This document shows positions 16,508-24,029 of a stretch of 64,000 nt of DNA, piece after piece. How positions within the stretch are numbered: the first letter of the stretch is position 1; each line of letters starts with the position of its first letter. The notes beneath the pieces are model-generated. The model made no database searches. It was given only the letters and a program-made list of their open reading frames with translations, and was not told where the DNA came from. The stretch lies in NCBI GenBank assembly GCA_944321145.1, contig CALUKF010000009.1:1-64000 (forward strand). The letters are read 5' to 3'. Source of the stretch: an uncultured Odoribacter sp. (GTDB taxonomy: Bacteria; Bacteroidota; Bacteroidia; Bacteroidales; Marinifilaceae). Both the position numbers and the translations under genes were made by a program.

Positions 16508-17587
16508 TTAAATCGAAAACTTATTTTTCAGTGCCTCTACGATTTCTTCCGGAGTGGGCACAACACCGCCCATGCGGCCGTAGAATTCAACCTGGGTGCG
16601 TCCTTCCACTGCGAGGCGGACGTCTTCTACCATCTGTCCAGCGCTCATTTCCACGGACATGAAGCCTTTCACTTTGCTGCAAAGGTCGGCAATCGGCTTG
16701 GTCGGGAAGGGGTAGAGGGTAATCGGGCGCAACAAGCCTACTTTGATGCCTTGTTCGCGAGCCAATTGGATGGACTTCTGGCAAATGCGGGCGGTTGAGC
16801 CGTAAGCCACGAACACGTAGTCTGCGTCTTCGCAGTTGAGCATTTCGTAACGCACTTCGTTGGCTTCGATTTCACGGTATTTCCGTTGCAGTTTTTCGTT
16901 GAACACTTCTTGGCGGTGTGCTTCCAGTTCGAGGGAAGTGATGATGTGGCGTTCGCGGTTCTTTTTGCCGGTCAATGCCCAGTCGCCGCATTGTTTCTCG
17001 ATTTCTTCATCTGTGCGCCGTGGTGTGTAGTCGGGGAGGACTACTTTCTCCATCATCTGGCCGATAACGCCGTCTGCCAATACCATGGCGGGGTTGCGGT
17101 ATTTGAATGCCAGCTCAAAGCCCAGTACTACGAAATCGCTCATTTCCTGTACGGATGCGGGTGCCAGCACAATCAAGTGGTAGTCGCCGTGGCCGCCGCC
17201 TTTCGTGGCTTGGAAATAGTCGCTCTGGGAAGGTTGGATTGTTCCCAAGCCTGGACCTCCACGCATTACGTCAACCACGAGGCACGGCAGTTCTGCGCCT
17301 GCGATGTAGGTGATGCCTTCTTGTTTGAGGCTGACGCCGGGGCTTGAAGACGAGGTCATGACTTTTTTGCCGCATGATGCCCCGCCATATACCATATTGA
17401 TTGCTGCCAATTCGCTCTCAGCCTGCAGCACGACCATTCCTGTTTCTTCCCATGGTTTGCGCAACATGAGCGTTTCCATGACTTCGGATTGCGGGGTAAT
17501 CGGGTAACCGAAATATCCGTCGCACCCGCAACGGATGGCGGTTTCAGCAATAACCTCATTCCCCTTCATTAATTTAACTTCTGCCAT
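16508..17587 (-). CDS. 2-oxoacid:ferredoxin oxidoreductase, alpha subunit (VorB/KorA-like)
   Basis: The 359-residue alpha subunit has the typical N-terminus LMKGNEVIAETAIRCGCDGYFGYPITPQSEVMETL and the segment TSSSSPGVSLKQEGITYIAGAELPCLVVDVMRGGPGLG seen in alpha subunits of this family. Many annotations call it 3-methyl-2-oxobutanoate dehydrogenase subunit VorB. It works with the beta subunit to form the catalytic core. It is the second gene of the minus-strand operon, 38 bases downstream of the ferredoxin-like delta subunit. Confidence 0.92.
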   Translation of the reverse strand: MAEVKLMKGNEVIAETAIRCGCDGYFGYPITPQSEVMETLMLRKPWEETGMVVLQAESELAAINMVYGGASCGKKVMTSSSSPGVSLKQEGITYIAGAELPCLVVDVMRGGPGLGTIQPSQSDYFQATKGGGHGDYHLIVLAPASVQEMSDFVVLGFELAFKYRNPAMVLADGVIGQMMEKVVLPDYTPRRTDEEIEKQCGDWALTGKKNRERHIITSLELEAHRQEVFNEKLQRKYREIEANEVRYEMLNCEDADYVFVAYGSTARICQKSIQLAREQGIKVGLLRPITLYPFPTKPIADLCSKVKGFMSVEMSAGQMVEDVRLAVEGRTQVEFYGRMGGVVPTPEEIVEALKNKFSI

Positions 17588-17625
17588 ATTTTCTAAAATT
17601 ACTCATTTACTGAATGAACCGTTAA

Positions 17626-17853
17626 CTATTTAATCTCTGCTTTGTAAACCGTGATGACGGAATCGGGACATACCAACCCGCAGCTTGCACAGCCGATGCA
17701 GGCTTCCGGATTCTGCATGTAGGAATAGTGATAACCTTTCCCATTCACATCGTGGTGAAGCGCCAAGGTGTGGGTGGGACATGCCACGACACAAAGATTG
17801 CATCCTTTGCAATGCTCGGTGTCTACGACGATTGCTCCTCTAAATTTTGCCAT
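17626..17853 (-). CDS. 2-oxoacid:ferredoxin oxidoreductase, delta subunit (ferredoxin-like)
   Basis: This 75-residue protein carries two [4Fe-4S] motifs, CKGCNLCVVACPTHTL and CIGCASCGLVCPDSVI, and is the electron-transfer subunit of the four-part complex. It is the first gene of the operon on the minus strand. I could not find a convincing promoter in the 155 AT-rich bases before it, so transcription may come from an atypical promoter or from the aminotransferase gene upstream. Confidence 0.93.
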   Translation of the reverse strand: MAKFRGAIVVDTEHCKGCNLCVVACPTHTLALHHDVNGKGYHYSYMQNPEACIGCASCGLVCPDSVITVYKAEIK

Positions 17854-18008
17854 AATCTTTAAGTTATAATTTGTCGAATATTTTATTGTTTCCGTAATAC
17901 TTTGTAATCGTATCCGGCGATAAAATTACTTTTTAAAATTCATTCTGCAAAGAATCTGCCTTTTAATTTCATTTTATGCCTTCATTTTTCTTTTCACGCC
18001 CCGGAAAA

Positions 18009-19322
18009 TCAGTTTTGATGGTCTTTCCGGAAGCGTTCGATGCGTTCTTTGAGCGGCTCCATCTGGTCCATGCTGATTTGTGACACGCAGGCGCGCAAGC
18101 CCTCGCGGCTGCTGCCGCACCCTTTCAAGGTGATGGACGAAATGCCGTAATAGAGCAGTTCGTGAGCCAATTGGGCGCCTGTCATGCCCGGATAGGCGAT
18201 GGTGAAGTAGAAGCCGTCGGCAACAGGTTCGTCGCCGTCTTTGTCATACACTACCTCGAAACCGGCATCCGTGTAGAGTTTTTTCATGGTGTGGGCACGC
18301 AAGCCGTATTCTTTCACGTCGGCAATGATGTTGATTTTCCCCTCGTTGGCTGCTTTCAGGATGGCTGCCACGGCGTACTGGGGCGAGTGGGCAGTGCCGG
18401 AGCTGAGGGTATAAATCAGCTTGTAAGTCAGCGTGTAGCCCAGTTTTGCGGAATGGTAGCGTTCTTGCAAATGCGGGTATTCCCTGTTGAAGAGCGCGTC
18501 AGACACGCACAGCAAACCCAAGCGCTGTCCGGCATAGCTGAACAGTTTAGAGCTGGATATCAGGCAAATGTAGTTGTCTGTATATTTTGCCACACTTGGC
18601 TGGTAAGGCGGCTCGCCGGGATGTGAGAGGTCTTTCCGGAAGTCCATGGCAAAGTAAGCCAAGTCTTCGAGGACGATGGTGTCGTATTCCGTAGCCAGTT
18701 TGCCGATGATTTGCAGTTCTTCATCGGTTAGGCACACCCATGACGGGTTGTTCGGGTTGCTGTAGATGATGCCGGCAATGTTGCCCTTGTCCAGGTATTC
18801 ACGCAGTTTGGCTTCCAGCTTCTTGCCCCGGTATTCGTAGATGTCGAAGGTGATGTAGGGCTTGCCAATAACTTCGAGCTGGGTTTTCTGCACGGGGAAT
18901 CCCGGGTCGATGAACAGCATGGTGTCCTTCCCTGCCTTGCATTCCGTCAGCGCCATGAACGCCGCGTAGGATGCCTGCATGGAGCCTACGGTCGGGATGA
19001 TGCTTGCCGGGCTGATGGTGACGTCCATGAAGTTCTTGATGAAGCGCGATGCTTCCTCCGAGAGGGCGGGCAGCCCTTCCAGCATGGGATAGAATTGGGC
19101 AACGCCTTGTTTCAAGGCTTCGATTTCAGCCTCTGTGCCGATTTGTGTGGGAGGCAGTCCGGGCACGCCCATTTCCATGCGGATGAACTTTTCTCCCGTC
19201 GCTTTCTCCAACAAATTGGCAATTTTCACAATGTCACGGATGGAAGCATCGTCCAAATTGCTCGCTCCGCATTGTGCCATGGTTGAATCAACCAATTGTT
19301 TATCAATTAAATTATGTTGCAT
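18009..19322 (-). CDS. PLP-dependent aminotransferase, class I/II
   Basis: The 437-residue protein has the fold type I aminotransferase pattern. YSNPNNPSWVCLTDEEL lies in the middle, VLEDLAYFAMD contains the aspartate that binds the pyridine nitrogen, and LISSSKLFSYAGQRLG holds the PLP lysine. A C-terminal arginine segment (GCGSSREGLRACVSQ) fits the substrate carboxylate. The substrate is not evident. Its position upstream of a 2-oxoacid:ferredoxin oxidoreductase suggests that it may supply 2-oxoacids from amino acids for fermentation, which is an inference. It is divergent from the permease operon. Confidence 0.88.
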   Translation of the reverse strand: MQHNLIDKQLVDSTMAQCGASNLDDASIRDIVKIANLLEKATGEKFIRMEMGVPGLPPTQIGTEAEIEALKQGVAQFYPMLEGLPALSEEASRFIKNFMDVTISPASIIPTVGSMQASYAAFMALTECKAGKDTMLFIDPGFPVQKTQLEVIGKPYITFDIYEYRGKKLEAKLREYLDKGNIAGIIYSNPNNPSWVCLTDEELQIIGKLATEYDTIVLEDLAYFAMDFRKDLSHPGEPPYQPSVAKYTDNYICLISSSKLFSYAGQRLGLLCVSDALFNREYPHLQERYHSAKLGYTLTYKLIYTLSSGTAHSPQYAVAAILKAANEGKINIIADVKEYGLRAHTMKKLYTDAGFEVVYDKDGDEPVADGFYFTIAYPGMTGAQLAHELLYYGISSITLKGCGSSREGLRACVSQISMDQMEPLKERIERFRKDHQN

Positions 19323-19530
19323 GACTATTGTTTGGTTTTGTTACTTACATTTTGAAACAATATTACGGGATAAAATTGAAAAAACGAAGGGTTTGAACTT
19401 ATTTAACTTATAAATAGGGTAATTTGTATCGTTTGCAGCTAATAGATTCGCAGGAAAGCCCTGCCCGGGTGCCTTTCTATACGGGGAACAACGGATGAGC
19501 ATGCCCGGAGATGCGCCTGTTTTCTTCTGG

Positions 19531-19585
19531 TTCCAACTGAAGTTGAACCTGAATTGAACCAAAGTTGAACCTGAATTGATATCTG
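19531..19585. repeat. 11-base phased repeat with a 16-base direct repeat
   Basis: GTTGAACCTGAATTGA occurs at 19542-19557 and 19564-19579, a spacing of 22 or two 11-base units. In 11-mers the run reads TTCCAACTGAA, GTTGAACCTGA, ATTGAACCAAA, GTTGAACCTGA, ATTGATATCTG. It lies in the divergent gene-free stretch 19323-19669, which otherwise holds the permease promoter and nothing else I can name. Confidence 0.65.
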
Positions 19586-19635
19586 AACACATCGGGATGA
19601 GGAGGGGATTTGCCCGGAATCTCACTTTTTTGTAT

Positions 19636-19643
19636 TACCTTTG
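19636..19643 (+). promoter_or_regulatory. Promoter -7 box for the permease operon
   Basis: TACCTTTG matches TAnnTTTG. Transcription would begin near 19650, so the frame's first ATG at 19610 cannot be the start of this transcript. Confidence 0.6.
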
Positions 19644-19669
19644 CCGTTAGAATTATAAATGCGATAACC

Positions 19670-20884
19670 TTGAATCTGGAGTTGTTTATAGCACGCCGTC
19701 TCTTGCGCGGCAAGGGGGAAGGCACTGCATCGGCGTCCATTGTCCGTTTTGCAGTGGCGGGGATTGCTTTGGGGATATGCGTGATGTTGCTTTCGGTCTT
19801 TGTCGTCAAGGGGTTTAAGAAGGAGATTACGGACAAGCTTTCCGGCTTCTTTGCCCATGTCGAGGTGACGGCTGCGGATGCGCCTGTCGTGGTTTCGGAT
19901 TCGCTGTTGGCATTGTTGCGGGCGCCGGAGGAGGTGGTGCAGGCTGCGCCTTATGCCACGAAGCCCACGGTGCTGAAAAGCCCTTCGGAGATTCACGGCA
20001 TGCTGTTGCGTGGGGTGGATTCGCTGTATTCGCCCGCTTTTTATGAGCGGCATTTGAAGGAAGGGCGTTTTCCTGACTTTTCCGGGGCGAAGGCTTCGAC
20101 GGAAATCCTGCTTTCGGCTGCGGTTGCCCGTGTTTTGGATGTGGGGGTGGGGGAGAAGCTGACGGCTTATTTCGTGCAGGAGCCTGTCCGGCTGCGGGCG
20201 TTCACTGTCGTGGGCATTTACGATACGGGGTTCAAGGAGTATGACGAAATGTTTGCCCTTTGCGATATCCGCCAGTTGCAGCGGCTGAACGGCTGGCAGG
20301 GCAATGAGGTTACGGGCATTGCCTTGGAATTGGAGGATATGGAGGCGATTCCCGAAGTCCGCATGGAGCTGGAAGGGAGGCTCGGCGGGGACGACGCTTG
20401 GGCGGAGTATAGGGTGACGACGTTGCAGGAGCTTGCCCCGCAGATTTTCGACTGGCTGAGCCTGCTGAATATGAATGTGGTGGTGATTCTTACCCTCATC
20501 ATGGTGGTGGCAGGCTTTAATATGGTATCCGGGTTGCTCATCCTGATATTGGACAAAACGGCATTGATTGGCATCCTGAAGACGTTGGGGGCGCGGAATG
20601 TGTCGTTGCGCAAGATTTTTCTTTATATTGCGATGGGGCTGATTGTGAGGGGGATGATTGCGGGCAATTGCCTCGCTTTGCTTTTGGGTGGGGTGCAGGC
20701 GGCTTTCCGGTTGATTGCTTTGAATCCTGATATGTATTATATGGACACGGTGCCGGTCGTTTTCAATGTGGGGGTCATCCTGTTGTTGAATGCGGGGGTA
20801 TTGGTGTTGTCGGTGTTGATGCTGCTGGTGCCTGCCATGTTGATTTCGAGGATTTTGCCGATAAAAGTACTTAGATTTGAATGA
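19670..20884 (+). CDS. LolE/FtsX-type ABC transporter permease
   Basis: About 404 residues with four membrane helices: one near the N-terminus (FAVAGIALGICVMLLSVFVVKGF), then a long periplasmic domain, then three C-terminal helices (around VVVILTLIMVVAGFNMVSGLLILIL and later). This is the MacB/LolE permease layout; relatives move lipoproteins toward the outer membrane. The open frame extends to 19610, but a promoter at 19636-19643 falls inside that extension and the family sequence begins LNLELFIARRLLRG, so I use the TTG at 19670. The ATPase partner is not adjacent. The next gene begins 2 bases after its stop. Confidence 0.83.
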   Translation: MNLELFIARRLLRGKGEGTASASIVRFAVAGIALGICVMLLSVFVVKGFKKEITDKLSGFFAHVEVTAADAPVVVSDSLLALLRAPEEVVQAAPYATKPTVLKSPSEIHGMLLRGVDSLYSPAFYERHLKEGRFPDFSGAKASTEILLSAAVARVLDVGVGEKLTAYFVQEPVRLRAFTVVGIYDTGFKEYDEMFALCDIRQLQRLNGWQGNEVTGIALELEDMEAIPEVRMELEGRLGGDDAWAEYRVTTLQELAPQIFDWLSLLNMNVVVILTLIMVVAGFNMVSGLLILILDKTALIGILKTLGARNVSLRKIFLYIAMGLIVRGMIAGNCLALLLGGVQAAFRLIALNPDMYYMDTVPVVFNVGVILLLNAGVLVLSVLMLLVPAMLISRILPIKVLRFE

Positions 20885-20885
20885 A

Positions 20886-21647
20886 ATGGAACGAATGCGA
20901 ATGATAAAAGACGAGCTATGCGGTTGGCTTTTGCTGCACCGGCGGGGGGTGATGGGCACGGTGATTTTCCACCTCGTGCTGGCGATTGCTTTCCTGGGGG
21001 TGAAAATTTCCCAGGCAGATGTGCATGTCGAAATGGAGATTGTCATGGAGGCGCCCGATGAGGAGGAAGTAGAGCAGCTGCGCGCGGAAGAGCAACGGCG
21101 GGAAGAAATCCGCCAGCGGGCTTCGGGCGAGGAGGTGGAACGCATGCTCCGTTCCATTGCCGTGAACGAAAATATTGAGGCGCAATCTGCCCAGCCGATG
21201 GAGAATATCAGCGATTACATCGATGAAATCCGGGCGGAATTGGCAGAGGCAGGAGGCGACGGGCGTTATGCTGCCCGGCGGAACGAGCATTACCGCAGCG
21301 ACAGCCTCCGCTGGGCGCAGGACAGGGAGGAGCAAGCCCTCGATTCCTTGAAGTCGGTTTTCTATGCCGGCGAGAGCAGCGTCTCCTATAATTTGGAGGG
21401 GCGTTATGCTCGTTTCCTGCCGATACCGGTATTCAAATGCGAGTCGGGCGGCAAGGTGGTGGTCACGATTGCAGTGAATCCCCAGGGGACGGTGGTCGCT
21501 GCGGAAGTGGAGCAGGCTCTGTCAGAGAATAATGAAATCCTGTGGCGGGTGGCGAAGGATGCCGCCGAGCGTTCCCGCTTCAATGAGAAGCCCGATGCGC
21601 CGTCCCGCCAGGAGGGCACGATTACTTACCATTTTGTCAAGCAGTGA
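20886..21647 (+). CDS. TonB-like energy transducer domain protein
   Basis: A protein of about 253 residues with one N-terminal membrane helix (GVMGTVIFHLVLAIAFLGVKI) and a charged middle rich in glutamate and arginine. Its C-terminal domain (ARFLPIPVFKCESGGKVVVTIAVNPQGTVVAAEVEQAL) resembles the TonB C-terminal fold. This suggests a periplasm-spanning protein that contacts an outer-membrane partner, but the match is by pattern only. I use the ATG at 20886, since a TTG at 20877 would overlap the permease gene. The comF gene follows after 5 bases. Confidence 0.65.
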   Translation: MERMRMIKDELCGWLLLHRRGVMGTVIFHLVLAIAFLGVKISQADVHVEMEIVMEAPDEEEVEQLRAEEQRREEIRQRASGEEVERMLRSIAVNENIEAQSAQPMENISDYIDEIRAELAEAGGDGRYAARRNEHYRSDSLRWAQDREEQALDSLKSVFYAGESSVSYNLEGRYARFLPIPVFKCESGGKVVVTIAVNPQGTVVAAEVEQALSENNEILWRVAKDAAERSRFNEKPDAPSRQEGTITYHFVKQ

Positions 21648-21652
21648 CCGCC

Positions 21653-22366
21653 ATGAAGTTTTCTGCCTTTCCCGTTGTGCGGCGTTTGCAGGAGGGCGTC
21701 GATGCAGTGCTCAGCCTTTTCTTTCCGGGGGTGTGCAGCGTGTGCGGGCATACGCTGGTGCAAGGCGAGCGTTTCATTTGCACGGCATGTTTGGCGGATT
21801 TTCCTTTTACCGATGCTGATTTCGATGGTGAACAGGCAGTCAATGAGCGTTTTGGCAGCGGCATTTGTCCGGAAGCCTTGCATACCTTATTTTATTATAA
21901 CCGCGACAGCGATTACAGGAAGCTGATATATAGCGTCAAATATTATTCCAATCGCCGCCTGGGGGCTTACCTTGGCAGCATGCTGGCAGAGCGGATGAAG
22001 GGCAATTGCACGGCGGACTGCCTGGTGCCTGTCCCGCTTCATCCCCGGCGGGAAAGGGATAGGGGCTTTAACCAGGCTTTGGAGATTGCCCGTGGAATGG
22101 CTCCTGTGTTGGGGATGGAGATTTGCAGCGACGCTCTTGTCCGCGTTCGGGACAATGTGTCGCAGACCGGCAAATCGACTGCCGAACGGCATGAAAATGT
22201 CCGGAATATCTTCGTGTTGCGCCGCCCGGAGCGCGTGGCGGGGAGGCATGTCCTCCTAGTCGACGACGTAGTGACTACGGGCGCGACCGTCAGCAGCTGC
22301 ATGGAAGCCCTTGCCGCCGCCGGCGATGTCCGCTTTTCTGTGGCTTGCCTGGCACGGGTGGTCTGA
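21653..22366 (+). CDS. ComF family phosphoribosyltransferase-like protein
   Basis: The 237-residue protein has the ComF layout: an N-terminal zinc-finger-like cysteine set (CSVCGHTL, then CTAC) and a C-terminal phosphoribosyltransferase domain with LVPVPLHPRRERDRGFNQA and the PRPP loop VLLVDDVVTTGATVSS. ComF proteins take part in DNA uptake in competent bacteria, but the role in Bacteroidales is unclear. A GTG at 21644 would overlap the gene upstream; the ATG at 21653 is preferred. It sits at the end of the permease operon. Confidence 0.9.
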   Translation: MKFSAFPVVRRLQEGVDAVLSLFFPGVCSVCGHTLVQGERFICTACLADFPFTDADFDGEQAVNERFGSGICPEALHTLFYYNRDSDYRKLIYSVKYYSNRRLGAYLGSMLAERMKGNCTADCLVPVPLHPRRERDRGFNQALEIARGMAPVLGMEICSDALVRVRDNVSQTGKSTAERHENVRNIFVLRRPERVAGRHVLLVDDVVTTGATVSSCMEALAAAGDVRFSVACLARVV

Positions 22367-22406
22367 TTTTTTCCCTGAAGCCAAAGGCAATGTGGGGAAT
22401 AATGAT

Positions 22407-22414
22407 TATATTTG
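22407..22414 (+). promoter_or_regulatory. Promoter -7 box for the Gdx-like gene
   Basis: TATATTTG matches TAnnTTTG, about 42 bases before the gene. I saw no guanidine riboswitch in this short leader. Confidence 0.55.
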
Positions 22415-22455
22415 CCGCATATTTAATGCACATTACATAAGAGAAAGAAAGCCGT

Positions 22456-22782
22456 ATGAACTGGATTATTCTGATTGTTGCCGGATTCTTTGAGTCCGGC
22501 TTTGCGTTTTGTTTGGGAAAGATGAAAGAAGTGTCTGGCATCGAATGGTATCTTTGGGGTGCCGGTTTTTTGCTTTGCCTTGCCGTGAGCATGGTGCTGC
22601 TGGCAAAGGCGGTGCAGACGTTGCCCATCGGGACTGCCTATCCCGTGTGGACGGGCATCGGCGCGGTGGGGACGGTGGTTCTTGGCATTGTGTTCTTCCA
22701 TGAGCCGGTGTCATTCCTGCGCCTGTTTTTCATCACGACATTGATAGCCTCGATTGTCGGGCTAAAATTGGTTTCACATTAA
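22456..22782 (+). CDS. Small multidrug resistance family transporter, Gdx/SugE type
   Basis: The 108-residue protein has four membrane helices and the essential glutamate E13 (AGFFESGFAF). The phrases LAKAVQTLPIGTAYPVWTGIGAVGTVVLGIVFFHEP and the ending VGLKLVSH match the guanidinium exporter (Gdx, SugE) branch rather than the EmrE drug branch. Gdx exchanges guanidinium for protons across the inner membrane as a dual-topology dimer. The gene lies 12 bases before the Nim-like gene, so the two may share a transcript. The subtype is inferred from sequence phrases. Confidence 0.85.
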   Translation: MNWIILIVAGFFESGFAFCLGKMKEVSGIEWYLWGAGFLLCLAVSMVLLAKAVQTLPIGTAYPVWTGIGAVGTVVLGIVFFHEPVSFLRLFFITTLIASIVGLKLVSH

Positions 22783-22793
22783 AAGATGTCACT

Positions 22794-23279
22794 ATGTTTA
22801 GAGAGATGCGCCGCAAGCGGCAATTATTGTCTGATGAAGAAAGCGAGGCAATACTCCGGAAGATGACCCACGGGGTCTTGGCTCTTCATGGAGACGGCGG
22901 CTATCCCTACGCCGTGCCTGTCAGTTATGTATATGCCGATGGCAAAATCTACTTCCACAGTGCCTTGGAGGGGCACAAGGTGGACGCGATAAGGCGGGAC
23001 GCGCGGGTCTCGTTCTGCGTCGTGGAGCAGGACGACGTGAAGCCTGCCGAGTTTACGACTTATTTCCGGAGTGTCATTGCGTTCGGCAAAGCCCGTATCT
23101 TGTCGGATGAAGCTGAGAAGCGTGCCGCATTGGAGCGGCTTGCAGGCAAATATTCTCCCGGCGAGGCAGGCTTGGAAGCTGAAATCCTTAAGGATTTTCG
23201 CCACCTTTTGATGGTGTGTATCGATATTGAACATCTTACGGGCAAGGAGGCGATTGAACTTGTTGGAGGAAAGAAGTAA
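22794..23279 (+). CDS. Pyridoxamine 5'-phosphate oxidase family protein, Nim-like
   Basis: The 161-residue protein starts MFREMRRKRQLLSDEESEAILRK and contains GVLALHGDGGYPYAVPVSYVY, KIYFHSALEGHKVDAIRRD and TTYFRSVIAFGKA, close to the pattern of the Nim 5-nitroimidazole reductases. Nim proteins are small flavin-binding split-barrel dimers; some members reduce nitroimidazole drugs to amines. The H in EGHKVDAI corresponds to the active-site histidine of NimA. Chromosomal relatives exist in many anaerobes without conferring resistance, so resistance cannot be concluded from sequence. Confidence 0.87.
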   Translation: MFREMRRKRQLLSDEESEAILRKMTHGVLALHGDGGYPYAVPVSYVYADGKIYFHSALEGHKVDAIRRDARVSFCVVEQDDVKPAEFTTYFRSVIAFGKARILSDEAEKRAALERLAGKYSPGEAGLEAEILKDFRHLLMVCIDIEHLTGKEAIELVGGKK

Positions 23280-23331
23280 TTGTCTCTTTTTATCGAATGC
23301 AGATTCCTGGCGGTGATTCTATAGTTTTTTG

Positions 23332-23339
23332 TAATTTTG
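23332..23339 (+). promoter_or_regulatory. Promoter -7 box for ispF
   Basis: TAATTTTG matches TAnnTTTG and lies 25 bases before the ispF start. Confidence 0.55.
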
Positions 23340-23364
23340 TCCCGAAGACATTAAATGCATAAAT

Positions 23365-23844
23365 ATGAAAATCAAAACAGGAATCGGTATAGACGTCCAC
23401 CAATTGGAGCCGGGAAGGGAGCTTTGGTTGGGCGGCATCAAGATTGAACATGAGAAAGGGTGCGTGGCGCATTCAGACGGGGATGTGCTCCTGCACGCCA
23501 TTTGCGACGCGCTTTTCGGGGCGGCAGGGATGGGAGACATCGGGCAGCATTTCCCGGATACATGCCCGGCTTACAAGGGAATCGACAGCAAAATCCTTTT
23601 GGCAAAAACCAAGGAACTGGTAGAGAGGCAGGGCTATGCCATTAGCAACATCGACAGCGTGGTCTGCCTGCAACGCCCGAAAATCCGCCCTTTTATCGAC
23701 GACATGCGCGCTTGCATCGCGGAGATTTTGGAAATGGACAGGGACGATGTTTCTGTGAAAGCCACCACGACTGAGCATCTCGGCTTCGAGGGACGCGAAG
23801 AAGGCGTCTCGGCGTATGCCACGGTGTTGCTCTATAAACTATAA
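23365..23844 (+). CDS. ispF: 2-C-methyl-D-erythritol 2,4-cyclodiphosphate synthase
   Basis: The 159-residue enzyme forms the cyclic diphosphate intermediate of the non-mevalonate isoprenoid pathway. The zinc ligands D10 and H12 are in GIGIDVHQ, a third is in GCVAHSDGDVLLHAICDALFGAAG, and the GDIGQHFPDT and TTTEHLGFEGREEG segments are conserved. The length is normal and the gene stands alone between a Nim-like gene and a repeat element. Confidence 0.96.
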   Translation: MKIKTGIGIDVHQLEPGRELWLGGIKIEHEKGCVAHSDGDVLLHAICDALFGAAGMGDIGQHFPDTCPAYKGIDSKILLAKTKELVERQGYAISNIDSVVCLQRPKIRPFIDDMRACIAEILEMDRDDVSVKATTTEHLGFEGREEGVSAYATVLLYKL

Positions 23845-24008
23845 GGCTGTATCAAAATGCCTGTCGTACTCCTCCGTCTGCTTCGCAGCCACCTCCTCTA
23901 ACTTAGAGGAGGAGCTTGAATGCCAGACATCTTAAACTCTCCCTCTAAGGTAGAGGGAGTACCCCGAAGGGGGGAGGGAGTATGATACAAGGGAATTTTG
24001 ACACAGCC
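23845..24008. repeat. MITE-like element with terminal inverted repeats and internal hairpins
   Basis: Terminal arms GGCTGTATCAAAATGCC (23845-23861) and its near complement (23992-24008, two mismatches) enclose a perfect hairpin CCTCCTCTAA/TTAGAGGAGG (23892-23912) and another CTCCCTCTA/TAGAGGGAG (23939-23959). It encodes no protein. The left arm overlaps the end of ispF almost exactly at its stop codon, and the right arm lies 21 bases from the end of the pepC gene, so it fills the convergent gap. Confidence 0.75.
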
Positions 24009-24029
24009 TCATGTATCTACTTTCCGCCT

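Noticed and set aside
19622..21157. Minus-strand frame of 511 codons
   Set aside because: It crosses the permease and the TonB-like gene on the other strand and has a histidine, glutamine and arginine rich composition typical of a shadow frame.
22367..22455. Guanidine riboswitch before the Gdx-like gene
   Set aside because: The 89-base leader contains a promoter close to the gene and no recognisable conserved riboswitch segments.
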